In this document: in pieces, positions 1-6,592 of the stretch
Layout of the letters: each line of letters opens with the position of its first letter
How positions within the stretch are numbered: the first letter of the stretch is position 1
The notes under the pieces: model-generated
Told to the model about the DNA's origin: nothing
What the model saw: the letters and a program-made list of their open reading frames with translations, nothing else
Database searches by the model: none
Assembly: GCA_900769055.1 (NCBI GenBank)
Contig: CAAGFF010000191.1
Coordinates: 1 to 11,819, forward strand
Direction: 5' to 3'
Source of the DNA: an uncultured Prevotella sp.
GTDB lineage: Bacteria; Bacteroidota; Bacteroidia; Bacteroidales; Bacteroidaceae
DNA: 11,819 bases
Program-made: the position numbers and the translations under genes

Positions 1-2217
1 ACAACGGAAGAAAACCTCCCTCATGCCACAATTCTGATAGTGGAAACCAAACAGGGGGCTGTGTCAGACAACGACGGTTTGTTTGCTTTTGACAAGCTGC
101 CGGCTGGCTCCTACACCTTACGCGTGCAGCTCCTTGGATATGAGACACAGGAAAAGGTGGTGACCGTGAGCAATATGTTCACCACTGACCTGCATTTCGC
201 CATGGAGGCATCGGCGTTCAGGACTGGTGAGGTCGTTGTGTCAGCAAACCGTAACGAGGTTAGCCGATGTGACGCCCCCGTGGTAGTGAATGTCATTAGC
301 GACAAGCTTTTCGAGACAGTGAACTCCACAGACCTGGCAAAGTCGCTGAGCTACCAGTCGGGACTGAGGGTTGAGAACAACTGCCAGAACTGCGGCTTTC
401 CGCAAGTACGCATCAATGGTCTTGAAGGTCCATACTCGCAGATACTCATCAACAGCCGCCCTGTGGTAAGTGCATTGTCGGGAGTGTACGGACTTGAGCA
501 GATACCGGTGAGCATGATTGACCGTGTGGAAGTGGTGCGGGGTGGAGGCTCGGCACTCTTCGGAGCCAATGCCGTTGGCGGTACTATAAACATCATTACA
601 AAGGACCCCGTGAACAACTCCTTCCAATTCTCCTCAACGCTGTCGAATATCGGTAGCGACGCATGGGATGAATATGTTGGAGCCAACGCCTCGATAGTGT
701 CGAAGGATAATGTCTATGGTCTTGCGCTATACCAGTCCTACCGCAACCGTATGCCATACGATGATGATGGTGATGGCTTCTCGGAGATTGGCAAGCTGAA
801 CTCTCACACCTTCGGACTGCGAGGTTTCTACCGTCCCACTACGATGAGCCGTCTCGGAATAGAGTATCATACTACCAACGAGTTCAGACGAGGAGGAAAC
901 AAGTTTGACAAAGAGCCTTTCCTCACGGATATTACGGAGCAGACGAGGCATATCATCAACAGTGGTGGAGTGAACTACGACCTGTTCTGGCGTGAGTATG
1001 CGCATAAGTTGTCGCTATACTCATCGGTACAGCATGTTGACCGCAACAGCTATTATGGAGCACAGCAAAACCCAGACGCATACGGCAAGACCAAGGACCT
1101 GACATACGTAGGCGGGGCTACATATACCGGGCAGTTGCGCAAGCTGCTCGTAGCACCAGCCACACTGACAGCAGGACTGGAGTATCAGCTCAACTCCCTT
1201 CACGATATCATGGTGGGATATGGTCGCGACCTGAAGCAGGACGTGAGGATAGCCAGTGCGTTTGCACAGTCGGAATGGAAGATGGGACAATGCACCGTGC
1301 TGGCCGGACTGCGACTCGACGACCATAACCTCATAGACAATCCCATCCTCAGCCCCCGTGTGAACTTCATGTGGAAACCGTCACGTAATATTCAGACAAG
1401 ACTTACATGGTCAACGGGATTTAGGGCACCGCAGGCTTACGATGAGGACTTGCATGTAACGGCCGTTGGCGGTGAGGGAGTGCTCATCAAGTTGGCCGAT
1501 GGGCTCAGCCCCGAACGTTCCAACAGCTTCAGTGGCTCTGCTGACTGGACTTTCTCTGCTGGCCATTTCCAATTCAACCTTCTTGCTGAGGCTTTCTATA
1601 CATCGCTCGACGATGTGTTCTATCTGCATGATCTGGGTACTGACACCCAGGGAAACTCCATTCAGGAACGCCGCAACGGTAGTGGTGCGGAGGTGTATGG
1701 AGTGAACATCGATGCCAAGGCTGCCCACGGCTCTACCTTCTCCGTGCAGGCAGGACTGACCATGCAGCGCAGCAGGTACAAGCACCCAACTGAATGGAGC
1801 GACAATCCGGAGGTTGATGCCATACGCGACATGCCCCGTACACCAGATGTCTATGGCTATGTGACTCTTACTGCCCAACCGCTCAAACGGCTCGACATAT
1901 CGCTTTCGGGAATATACACCGGCAGGATGCATGTCCCTCACTATGCTCCATCGGATGTAATACCAGAGGACTATCAGTATAGCTATATAGAAATGGATGA
2001 GATGGTACACACGCCGCAATTCTTTGAGCTTGGTGCAAAGGTTGCGTATACTTTCGTGCTCAACGACCATGTGAAAGTACAGCTCAACGGTGGCGTACAG
2101 AACCTGTTCGATGCTTTCCAGAAAGACCTTGACCGTGGAACGTACCGTGACTCTGGATATTTCTATGGTCCTACACAGCCCCGTACATTCTTCGTAGGAG
2201 CTAAAGTGTCGATATAA
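1..2217 (+). CDS. TonB-dependent outer-membrane receptor, 5'-truncated
   Basis: The reading frame is open from base 1, so the true start, signal peptide and TonB box lie upstream; the GTG at 40 is internal. The first ~75 residues form a carboxypeptidase-regulatory-like beta-sandwich (GLFAFDKLPAGSYTLRVQ, then LLGY). A plug domain follows at about residues 90-203, with RVEVVRGGGSALFGANAVGG and GTINIITKDP. The remaining ~530 residues are an aromatic-rich 22-strand-type barrel ending in RTFFVGAKVSI; the last residue is Ile rather than the usual Phe. A CQNC motif sits in the plug at residues 128-131, just before a conserved PQVRINGLEGPYSQILINSR stretch. This pattern is familiar to me from Bacteroidales BtuB/heme-type receptors, but the substrate (cobalamin, heme or metal) cannot be fixed from sequence. 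No SusD-like partner is visible. The next gene converges on it, so it ends its operon. Confidence 0.93.
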   Translation, partial: TTEENLPHATILIVETKQGAVSDNDGLFAFDKLPAGSYTLRVQLLGYETQEKVVTVSNMFTTDLHFAMEASAFRTGEVVVSANRNEVSRCDAPVVVNVISDKLFETVNSTDLAKSLSYQSGLRVENNCQNCGFPQVRINGLEGPYSQILINSRPVVSALSGVYGLEQIPVSMIDRVEVVRGGGSALFGANAVGGTINIITKDPVNNSFQFSSTLSNIGSDAWDEYVGANASIVSKDNVYGLALYQSYRNRMPYDDDGDGFSEIGKLNSHTFGLRGFYRPTTMSRLGIEYHTTNEFRRGGNKFDKEPFLTDITEQTRHIINSGGVNYDLFWREYAHKLSLYSSVQHVDRNSYYGAQQNPDAYGKTKDLTYVGGATYTGQLRKLLVAPATLTAGLEYQLNSLHDIMVGYGRDLKQDVRIASAFAQSEWKMGQCTVLAGLRLDDHNLIDNPILSPRVNFMWKPSRNIQTRLTWSTGFRAPQAYDEDLHVTAVGGEGVLIKLADGLSPERSNSFSGSADWTFSAGHFQFNLLAEAFYTSLDDVFYLHDLGTDTQGNSIQERRNGSGAEVYGVNIDAKAAHGSTFSVQAGLTMQRSRYKHPTEWSDNPEVDAIRDMPRTPDVYGYVTLTAQPLKRLDISLSGIYTGRMHVPHYAPSDVIPEDYQYSYIEMDEMVHTPQFFELGAKVAYTFVLNDHVKVQLNGGVQNLFDAFQKDLDRGTYRDSGYFYGPTQPRTFFVGAKVSI

Positions 2218-2218
2218 G

Positions 2219-2255
2219 ACCCTCCCTAACCCTCCCTTAAAGGGAGGGAGAGGGT
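2219..2255. terminator. GC-rich hairpin between convergent genes
   Basis: Starting 2 nt after the receptor stop, a core inverted repeat (2230-2248, CCCTCCCTT / AAGGGAGGG around one A) is extended by outer arms ACCCTC (2219-2224) and GAGGGT (2250-2255), with an asymmetric internal loop. It can fold in transcripts from either side. There is no U-tract, so a terminator or mRNA 3'-end stabiliser is an inference from its place between two converging stops. Confidence 0.5.
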
Positions 2256-2256
2256 G

Positions 2257-2312
2257 TGAGGTTATGAGGTTGTGAGGTTATGAGGTTGTGAGGTTATGAG
2301 GTTGTGAGGTTA
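2257..2312 (+). repeat. 8-bp minisatellite, 7 units
   Basis: Seven uninterrupted 8-bp units alternate strictly: TGAGGTTA, TGAGGTTG, and so on, which is equally 3.5 units of 16 bp. The last unit (2305-2312) overlaps the neighbouring minus-strand gene: its final TTA (2310-2312) is the complement of that gene's TAA stop. Unit length is not a multiple of 3, so the array codes for nothing. Perfect alternation suggests recent expansion by slippage. Confidence 0.9.
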
Positions 2313-4058
2313 GTTAAGCATCAGGCACATGACGGCCTGTTGTGAACCGAAAATGAAGGAGGACAATTGCTGGATGGTCATTACTTGAGCATCGGGATGT
2401 GGCTCATGACTTGTGGCTACACTGCCGTGAGCGATGGTATAATAGCTGTTGTTGGCTGGTATATGTCTGTCGCCAGTCACTTGTATCGTCATATCCACTT
2501 CGGTGTTTGCCGAGGCGTACAGTTCCAATGCCCTTCTTGCGTTTATTATTCTAATCATGCCTTGCACAGGCTCTTGTCGTGACAGGTAGTGGCCTGGGTC
2601 GAGGCTGTAGTCTTTGCAGGCAATGTCGAATTGGTCAGCATCGTTTAGCAATATACAGTCGTGGGAGTGCTGCCACTGGTCGTAGCTCTCAAACGAGTAA
2701 GAGGCGAAATCCTTGGGTGCTGGCAGGCATCTGATATTCTCCGTATATCCGCATTTACCATACCATTCGTATAGCCAAGGCTCTGCAGGTATGAGGGCTG
2801 CGAAGACGGTACCAAGGGTATACAGTCGGAAATGGGCCTGTGCCATAAGGCTGTTGCCTATGTTCTGACGTCTGAGGTCCGGACTGGTGCATACGCCGCT
2901 TATATATGCAGCCTTGCACTCCTGGCCTTTGAAGAGAATGGAGTGGGGGATGGTCTGTAGTGCTGCTGCCACATGCCCGCCGAGTTGACATGTGATATTG
3001 ATATTGTCGTGGTATACACGTGAGAAGTACAGGTCTACAAACTCCCTGCTGTCCTCGCAGAATACCGTCTCCCACAGCTGGCGGGTCTCTTCCTTTATTC
3101 GTGTCGTGTCCTCGAAATCGGCGAGGGGATGTTTCTCCGTCAGGGAGTTTTTTACCAGCAGAATGTCTGGCTTGTATGATAGCTTGGCCGTTCGCAAGCC
3201 GTCCTCGCCCATGTCCTCCTCACGATTTATGTAGAAATAGTCCTCTGGCAGATGGCTGGCAAATTCCTGATTTATTATGGCGTATGCTCCCTCGTAGTTG
3301 GTGTCGGCCTTCTCTACGCAGATGTCGAAGGTGCAGTGGTTGATTGGTGCACCAAATGTGAAGGCTACGAGGTTGCCGTCAACCCAAATGGTTCCTCCCC
3401 TAAGCTTTAGCCTGTCCCAGTTGTCGAAAGCGCATGTCATGGCTCTAAGTTCCTCGGCGGTACCTTCGGGAATGCCCTGTGCCGAGCGCCATTTCTTCTC
3501 CAGTTCAATGCATTGTGGTATAAGCTCCGATGTCAGTGGGCGGTATTCATATTGTGGATACAGGCTTCTGAACTTGTTTATGTGGTTACGCTTGCTTTGA
3601 AGTTTCTTTCCCGACAATCTGACCAGTTTCTCGCGAGTGTATATGTAGTCGGCATAGTCTCTCTCAGGTCTGACGTTGAACATGTCTGGCAAGCGGCTGT
3701 CAATGACGTCGCACGTATAGTTGCTAACGCCAAGGATGAGCAGAGGATGTCCCATGGCTATGGAGTCTTCACGTATGGCTTTGATAACGTTTATGTCGCA
3801 CTCTTCGCATGGCAGCACCCTCATTCTCCCGTCGTCACAGAGTTTTGGTCTTGCTATGGGCATCATGTATGCAAGGTGATGGCCTGCATAGAACCTGAAT
3901 ATCAGATAGTCATCGACAATGGCGTACTGCGTATTGTACAGGAAACGCCAGATGATGATGTTCGGAAACGAGAGGTCGCAGTTCTGACCGTTGCCCCATA
4001 TAGTGAAGCTTTCTATGGTTTCCTTGTCGTCGATGGTTACATCTTTAAATCTTATCAT
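2310..4058 (-). CDS. DUF2156 (LPG-synthase C-like) and GNAT acetyltransferase fusion
   Basis: A 582-aa cytoplasmic protein with no signal peptide or membrane segments. Residues ~20-305 match the DUF2156 / phosphatidylglycerol lysyltransferase C-terminal fold: GKKLQSKRNHINKF at 150-163 and INREEDMGEDGLRTAKLSYK at 277-296 are the conserved blocks. This fold is a double-GNAT-like aminoacyl transferase module. Residues ~310-445 are a GNAT acetyltransferase resembling the Eis group, with an acetyl-CoA loop at 386-405 (ISGVCTSPDLRRQNIGNSLM) and a late AEPWLYEWYGKCGY block. The last ~130 residues are not recognised. From memory, the two parts are usually separate adjacent genes in Bacteroides, so this looks like a fusion. 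Substrate is unknown; without the membrane part, direct lipid lysylation is unlikely. No clear TAnnTTTGC box precedes it, and a hairpin terminator lies at 4094-4128. Confidence 0.85.
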   Translation of the reverse strand: MIRFKDVTIDDKETIESFTIWGNGQNCDLSFPNIIIWRFLYNTQYAIVDDYLIFRFYAGHHLAYMMPIARPKLCDDGRMRVLPCEECDINVIKAIREDSIAMGHPLLILGVSNYTCDVIDSRLPDMFNVRPERDYADYIYTREKLVRLSGKKLQSKRNHINKFRSLYPQYEYRPLTSELIPQCIELEKKWRSAQGIPEGTAEELRAMTCAFDNWDRLKLRGGTIWVDGNLVAFTFGAPINHCTFDICVEKADTNYEGAYAIINQEFASHLPEDYFYINREEDMGEDGLRTAKLSYKPDILLVKNSLTEKHPLADFEDTTRIKEETRQLWETVFCEDSREFVDLYFSRVYHDNINITCQLGGHVAAALQTIPHSILFKGQECKAAYISGVCTSPDLRRQNIGNSLMAQAHFRLYTLGTVFAALIPAEPWLYEWYGKCGYTENIRCLPAPKDFASYSFESYDQWQHSHDCILLNDADQFDIACKDYSLDPGHYLSRQEPVQGMIRIINARRALELYASANTEVDMTIQVTGDRHIPANNSYYTIAHGSVATSHEPHPDAQVMTIQQLSSFIFGSQQAVMCLMLN

Positions 4059-4093
4059 CTTGTATTTCTGATTTGAAGAGCCAAAACATCCTT

Positions 4094-4128
4094 CTATAAA
4101 GACGGCTCCATCGTGGGATGAAGCCGTC
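4094..4128 (-). terminator. Intrinsic terminator after the acidic-tail gene
   Basis: On the minus strand GACGGCTTCATC pairs with GATGGAGCCGTC: a 12-bp stem (4101-4128) with one G-U and a CCAC tetraloop, followed by the short tract UUUAU. It begins about 50 nt after the stop at 4181 and precedes the DUF2156-GNAT start at 4058, so it separates those two genes. The U-tract is weak, so some read-through is possible and could be what transcribes the next gene. Confidence 0.65.
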
Positions 4129-4180
4129 GTATCATATTGGCTGTGAGCAGCCTCATATTTCTGTATTAATGGTCGGGAGT

Positions 4181-4978
4181 TTAATAGTCATCGTCAGCAA
4201 CGTCCTCAGCCTCAAGGTTGAGGTCGTCGGGATTGGTATCGAATGTTGTACGATAGCTTTCCTCGGTGAGCTTGTCTTCATCGAAGCTGTCATCATCGTC
4301 CTCGTCCTCCTCTTCCTCGAACTCATCCTCTGGCAAGTCTTCCTCGTCGTCATCGTAGTCTCTGTCGTTAAGGTCGTCCTGTCCGAATTTCATTCTTGGC
4401 TTCTCTGTCTCAGGCTTCTCCTTTGCGAAGATTGCCTCTACCCATGTGCCCTTGGCAATTTCCAGCACCTCAAATCCGTCGTTTACTTTCTTCTCGTAGA
4501 GGCCACCGGGCTTGTGAAGGCGGTCTTGTGGCAGAGTAGTGGTACTGATGTCGAAGCCAGCCAGGATGATGTCCTGTATGCTCTGCGACAGTGAGTCCCA
4601 ACCGCCTCCGAAGTTGCGCTCTATTACCTCCATGAGCTTTGCAGCCGAGATATGGCGGATGTTCTCGTAGGTGAGGTCAGTGACTCTGAGGATTGGCTTT
4701 TTCTTTATGGCGAACTTTATCTTTGCCGATTCGTCAATTTTCAGAATACCAATCTTGAAGTCTCTTGCCTCGTATTTCTTGATAACCTCAGGCTTGTCCA
4801 CCTTTACCTCCTCCATCTCGAAGGCGCTTTTGATGATGTCCGTATAATGACGGACATTGTCCTTCAGGTCAGCTTCTTTCTCTGCTGCTTCCCAAAGTCT
4901 GAAGATGTCATTTTCCTGTATGTCCCAAACGTTACTTTTGTTCAAAGTCTTAAGAGTCAAAGCTTTTTTATCTCTCAT
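4181..4978 (-). CDS. Unrecognised protein with strongly acidic C-terminal tail
   Basis: 265 aa, no signal peptide or membrane segment, not assigned to a family. Residues 1-185 look folded, with mixed helix and strand (IQENDIFRLWEAAEK near 20-34; YENIRHISAAKLMEVIERNF near 104-123; FEVLEIAKGTWVEAIF near 169-184). From about 200 the chain becomes a low-complexity acidic tail: 23 of residues 201-230 are Asp or Glu. Such tails mimic nucleic acid or bind basic partners in other proteins; here that is inference. The frame is open to an ATG at 5044, but a strong promoter at 5014-5045 overlaps that start, so the ATG at 4978, with a leader of about 30 nt, was chosen. It lies downstream of rpoD on the same strand but is separated by a terminator and has its own promoter. 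Confidence 0.8.
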   Translation of the reverse strand: MRDKKALTLKTLNKSNVWDIQENDIFRLWEAAEKEADLKDNVRHYTDIIKSAFEMEEVKVDKPEVIKKYEARDFKIGILKIDESAKIKFAIKKKPILRVTDLTYENIRHISAAKLMEVIERNFGGGWDSLSQSIQDIILAGFDISTTTLPQDRLHKPGGLYEKKVNDGFEVLEIAKGTWVEAIFAKEKPETEKPRMKFGQDDLNDRDYDDDEEDLPEDEFEEEEDEDDDDSFDEDKLTEESYRTTFDTNPDDLNLEAEDVADDDY

Positions 4979-5013
4979 ATAGTCTTTTGTTATTTTATGT
5001 TTTCTCTCTGCCT

Positions 5014-5045
5014 GCAAAAGTAAGTAATAATTTGTAAAGTGCAAA
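5014..5045 (-). promoter_or_regulatory. Bacteroidetes sigma-AB promoter for the acidic-tail gene
   Basis: On the minus strand: TTTG (5042-5045), 19 nt, TACTTTTGC (5014-5022). This is a full match to the -33 TTTG / -7 TAnnTTTG consensus. It predicts a transcript start near 5008, about 30 nt before the ATG at 4978, and rules out the longer frame starting at 5044. Confidence 0.8.
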
Positions 5046-5074
5046 CTTTTATAGCTAAAAAATGGGATACAGAT

Positions 5075-5099
5075 AAAAAAAAGAGGAGTTCGAACCTCT
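5075..5099 (-). terminator. Poly-U intrinsic terminator at the distal end of the minisatellite
   Basis: Minus strand: AGAGG pairs with CCTCT (5095-5099 with 5082-5086) around an 8-nt loop, followed by eight U (5075-5082). It would end the rpoD transcript after the whole repeat array. The upstream arm uses bases of the last repeat units. Confidence 0.65.
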
Positions 5100-5269
5100 C
5101 GAACCCCTCAAACCTTTCAAACCTTTCAAACCTCTCAAACCCCTCGAACCTTTCAAACCTTTCAAACCTCTCAAACCCCTCGAACCTTTCAAACCTCTCA
5201 AACCCCTCGAACCTTTCAAACCTCTCAAACCTTTCAAACCCTTCAAACCTTTCAAACCTTTCAAACTTT
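5090..5269 (-). repeat. 9-bp minisatellite, 20 units, abutting the rpoD stop
   Basis: Twenty contiguous 9-bp units, on the plus strand TC(A/G)AAC(C/T)(C/T)(C/T), reading as variants of AAGGTTTGA / GAGGTTTGA / GGGGTTTGA in the rpoD sense. The array ends 1 nt from the rpoD stop codon (5271-5273). Variants are arranged in short higher-order blocks: groups ending CTT, CTT, CTC, CCC recur. Being a multiple of 3, it keeps all six frames open and creates phantom Leu-Ser-Asn or Phe-Glu-Arg style ORFs that are not genes. Confidence 0.95.
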
Positions 5270-5270
5270 C

Positions 5271-6143
5271 TCACCCCAGATACTTCATCAGTATCTTTAC
5301 GTTGCCGCTTTCGCGGAGTTTCGCTATGCTTTTTTCCCTAATTTGTCTCACTCGCTCGCGTGTCAGTCCGAGCTGGTCGCCGATTTCCTCAAGACCTTTC
5401 TCGTGACAACCTATGCCGAAGCATTCGCGGATGATGATAATTTCTCTCTCCTTGAGCACGTCCTTGAGCACGTTGTTCAGCTCAAGTGCCATACTCTCAT
5501 GGTCTACCGTACGGTCGGTACGGCTGTCATCGCTACTGGGCATCACGTCGAGCATGCAGTTCTCCTCGCCATCCTGGAATGGTGCGTCAATGCTCACATG
5601 GTGGCCGTCGGCCATCATGCTCTGCCCGATTTTCTCCTGGTCAATATTAGTGGCTTCTGCCAGCTCGGCTATTGACGGTCTTCTCTGATGTTCCTGCTCG
5701 AAACGGCTAATCTCGTGGTTTATCTTATTGAGGGAGCCAACCTGGTTGAGTGGCAGTCTGACGATACGGCTCTGCTCGGCAATGGCCTGAAGTATGCTTT
5801 GTCGTATCCACCATACGGCATACGAGATGAATTTGAAGCCTCGTGTCTCGTCAAATTTCTGAGCAGCCTTTATCAGACCGATATTTCCCTCGTCGATAAG
5901 GTCAGTAAGGGTAAGACCCTGATGCTGGTATTGCTTGGCTACCGACACGACAAAACGCAGATTTGCCGTCACGAGTCTGTCCTTGGCCTTCTCTGCTTCC
6001 GGGCCGCCTTTTTTGATTTTCTGTGCCAGTTCAATCTCCTCCTCGATGGATATGAGCGGCGCACGGCCTATTTCTACGAGATACTTGTCCAATGCCTCAC
6101 TCGAACGGTTGGTGATGCTCTTCTGAATTTTTAGTTGTCTCAT
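5271..6143 (-). CDS. rpoD: Primary sigma factor RpoD (sigma-AB type)
   Basis: 290 aa, the expected size for Bacteroidetes primary sigma factors, which lack region 1.1. The start MRQLKIQKSITNR is the typical N-terminus. Region 1.2 is at about 15-45 (EALDKYLVEIGRAPLISIEE). Region 2 spans 55-130 with the core-binding and -7-melting stretch (DLIDEGNIGLIKAAQKFDET, then FKFISYAVWWIRQSI). Region 3 follows at ~133-215, and region 4 with its helix-turn-helix at 250-276 (LEEIGDQLGLTRERVRQIRE). It directs RNA polymerase to the TTTG / TAnnTTTG promoters seen elsewhere in this window. A TAATTTTGC box lies ~65 nt upstream. Its transcript probably runs through the 9-bp array to the terminator at 5075-5099. 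Confidence 0.97.
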   Translation of the reverse strand: MRQLKIQKSITNRSSEALDKYLVEIGRAPLISIEEEIELAQKIKKGGPEAEKAKDRLVTANLRFVVSVAKQYQHQGLTLTDLIDEGNIGLIKAAQKFDETRGFKFISYAVWWIRQSILQAIAEQSRIVRLPLNQVGSLNKINHEISRFEQEHQRRPSIAELAEATNIDQEKIGQSMMADGHHVSIDAPFQDGEENCMLDVMPSSDDSRTDRTVDHESMALELNNVLKDVLKEREIIIIRECFGIGCHEKGLEEIGDQLGLTRERVRQIREKSIAKLRESGNVKILMKYLG

Positions 6144-6208
6144 CTTGATACTATGAATTTTCGTAAGCGTTTGATATGCAAACTCTTAATGTGTGTACCT
6201 AAAACACG

Positions 6209-6217
6209 GCAAAATTA
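6209..6217 (-). promoter_or_regulatory. Probable rpoD promoter, -7 box
   Basis: Minus-strand TAATTTTGC fits TAnnTTTGC exactly and lies 66 nt before the rpoD ATG. No TTTG occurs at the expected 19-20 nt upstream, so the -33 element is weak or absent. Confidence 0.55.
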
Positions 6218-6271
6218 GGAAAAAAAACTATTGAACAGGTGTTTTGTACACAATCTTTAACTTAAATAACC

Positions 6272-6303
6272 AAAAAATAAGCCCAATCTTCTCAGATTGA
6301 GCT
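6272..6303 (-). terminator. Intrinsic terminator after the tRNA-Lys pair
   Basis: Minus strand: AGCTCAATCT pairs with AGATTGGGCT (a 10-bp stem with one G-U) around a GAGA tetraloop, followed by UAUUUUUU. It begins 3 nt after the last tRNA and clearly ends the tRNA-Lys transcript. Confidence 0.88.
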
Positions 6304-6306
6304 TTG

Positions 6307-6379
6307 TGCGTCCTTAGGGACTCGAACCCTAGACCCACTGATTAAGAGTCAGTTGCTCTACCAACTGAGCTAAGGACGC
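6307..6379 (-). tRNA. tRNA-Lys(CUU), copy 2
   Basis: 73 nt, full cloverleaf: acceptor GCGTCCT/AGGACGC, D-arm GCTC...GAGC, anticodon stem ACTGA/TCAGT with loop CTCTTAA (anticodon CUU), T-arm TAGGG TTCGAGT CCCTA, discriminator A. CCA is not encoded. It is identical over its whole length to the copy at 6401-6473, which is transcribed first. Confidence 0.97.
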
Positions 6380-6400
6380 ATCAGTGTTGCTTCAGAATGG

Positions 6401-6473
6401 TGCGTCCTTAGGGACTCGAACCCTAGACCCACTGATTAAGAGTCAGTTGCTCTACCAACTGAGCTAAGGACGC
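6401..6473 (-). tRNA. tRNA-Lys(CUU), copy 1
   Basis: Base-for-base identical to the copy at 6307-6379 and 21 nt upstream of it, so the two form a tandem duplication transcribed together. Anticodon CUU; no encoded CCA. Confidence 0.97.
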
Positions 6474-6479
6474 AGATAA

Positions 6480-6500
6480 CTTTTTAGAAGCTCTAAAAAG
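6480..6500 (-). repeat. 9-bp hairpin in the tRNA-Lys leader
   Basis: CTTTTTAGA and TCTAAAAAG form a perfect 9-bp stem with a 3-nt loop between the tRNA-Lys promoter and the first tRNA, starting 7 nt from the mature 5' end. It may be a processing signal or an attenuator; neither can be decided from sequence. Confidence 0.5.
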
Positions 6501-6520
6501 CTGTTTTCTGAATTGCGAGT

Positions 6521-6553
6521 GCAAAGGTACTATCTTTTTCTGGAATGACCAAA
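6521..6553 (-). promoter_or_regulatory. Promoter of the tRNA-Lys pair
   Basis: Minus strand TTTG (6550-6553), 20 nt, TACCTTTGC (6521-6529). It is a full consensus match with the same -7 box as the tRNA-Thr promoter. Predicted start near 6514, about 40 nt before the first tRNA. Confidence 0.82.
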
Positions 6554-6592
6554 CTTTTCTGCTGTTTTTTTCTTCCGAATGGTATTATTCTT

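Noticed and set aside
1411..2070. 219-aa minus-strand ORF inside the receptor
   Set aside because: It is antisense to well-conserved barrel sequence and has no recognisable domain.
4118..4594. A hydrophobic, membrane-like protein on the plus strand
   Set aside because: It is antisense to the Asp/Glu-rich tail of 4181-4978; complements of GAN codons read as Leu, Ile, Val and Phe.
5082..5100. tRNA T-arm-like fragment (GAGGTTCGAACTCCTC on the minus strand)
   Set aside because: No other tRNA part is nearby; the symmetry is explained by the terminator hairpin and the repeat unit.
5090..5269. CRISPR array
   Set aside because: Units are contiguous 9-mers with no spacers and there are no cas genes.
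4990..5341. Leu-Ser-Asn, Phe-Glu-Arg and Gly-Leu-Lys repeat proteins on both strands
   Set aside because: They come from the 9-bp array, whose length per unit keeps every frame open; none has a start context or non-repeat body.
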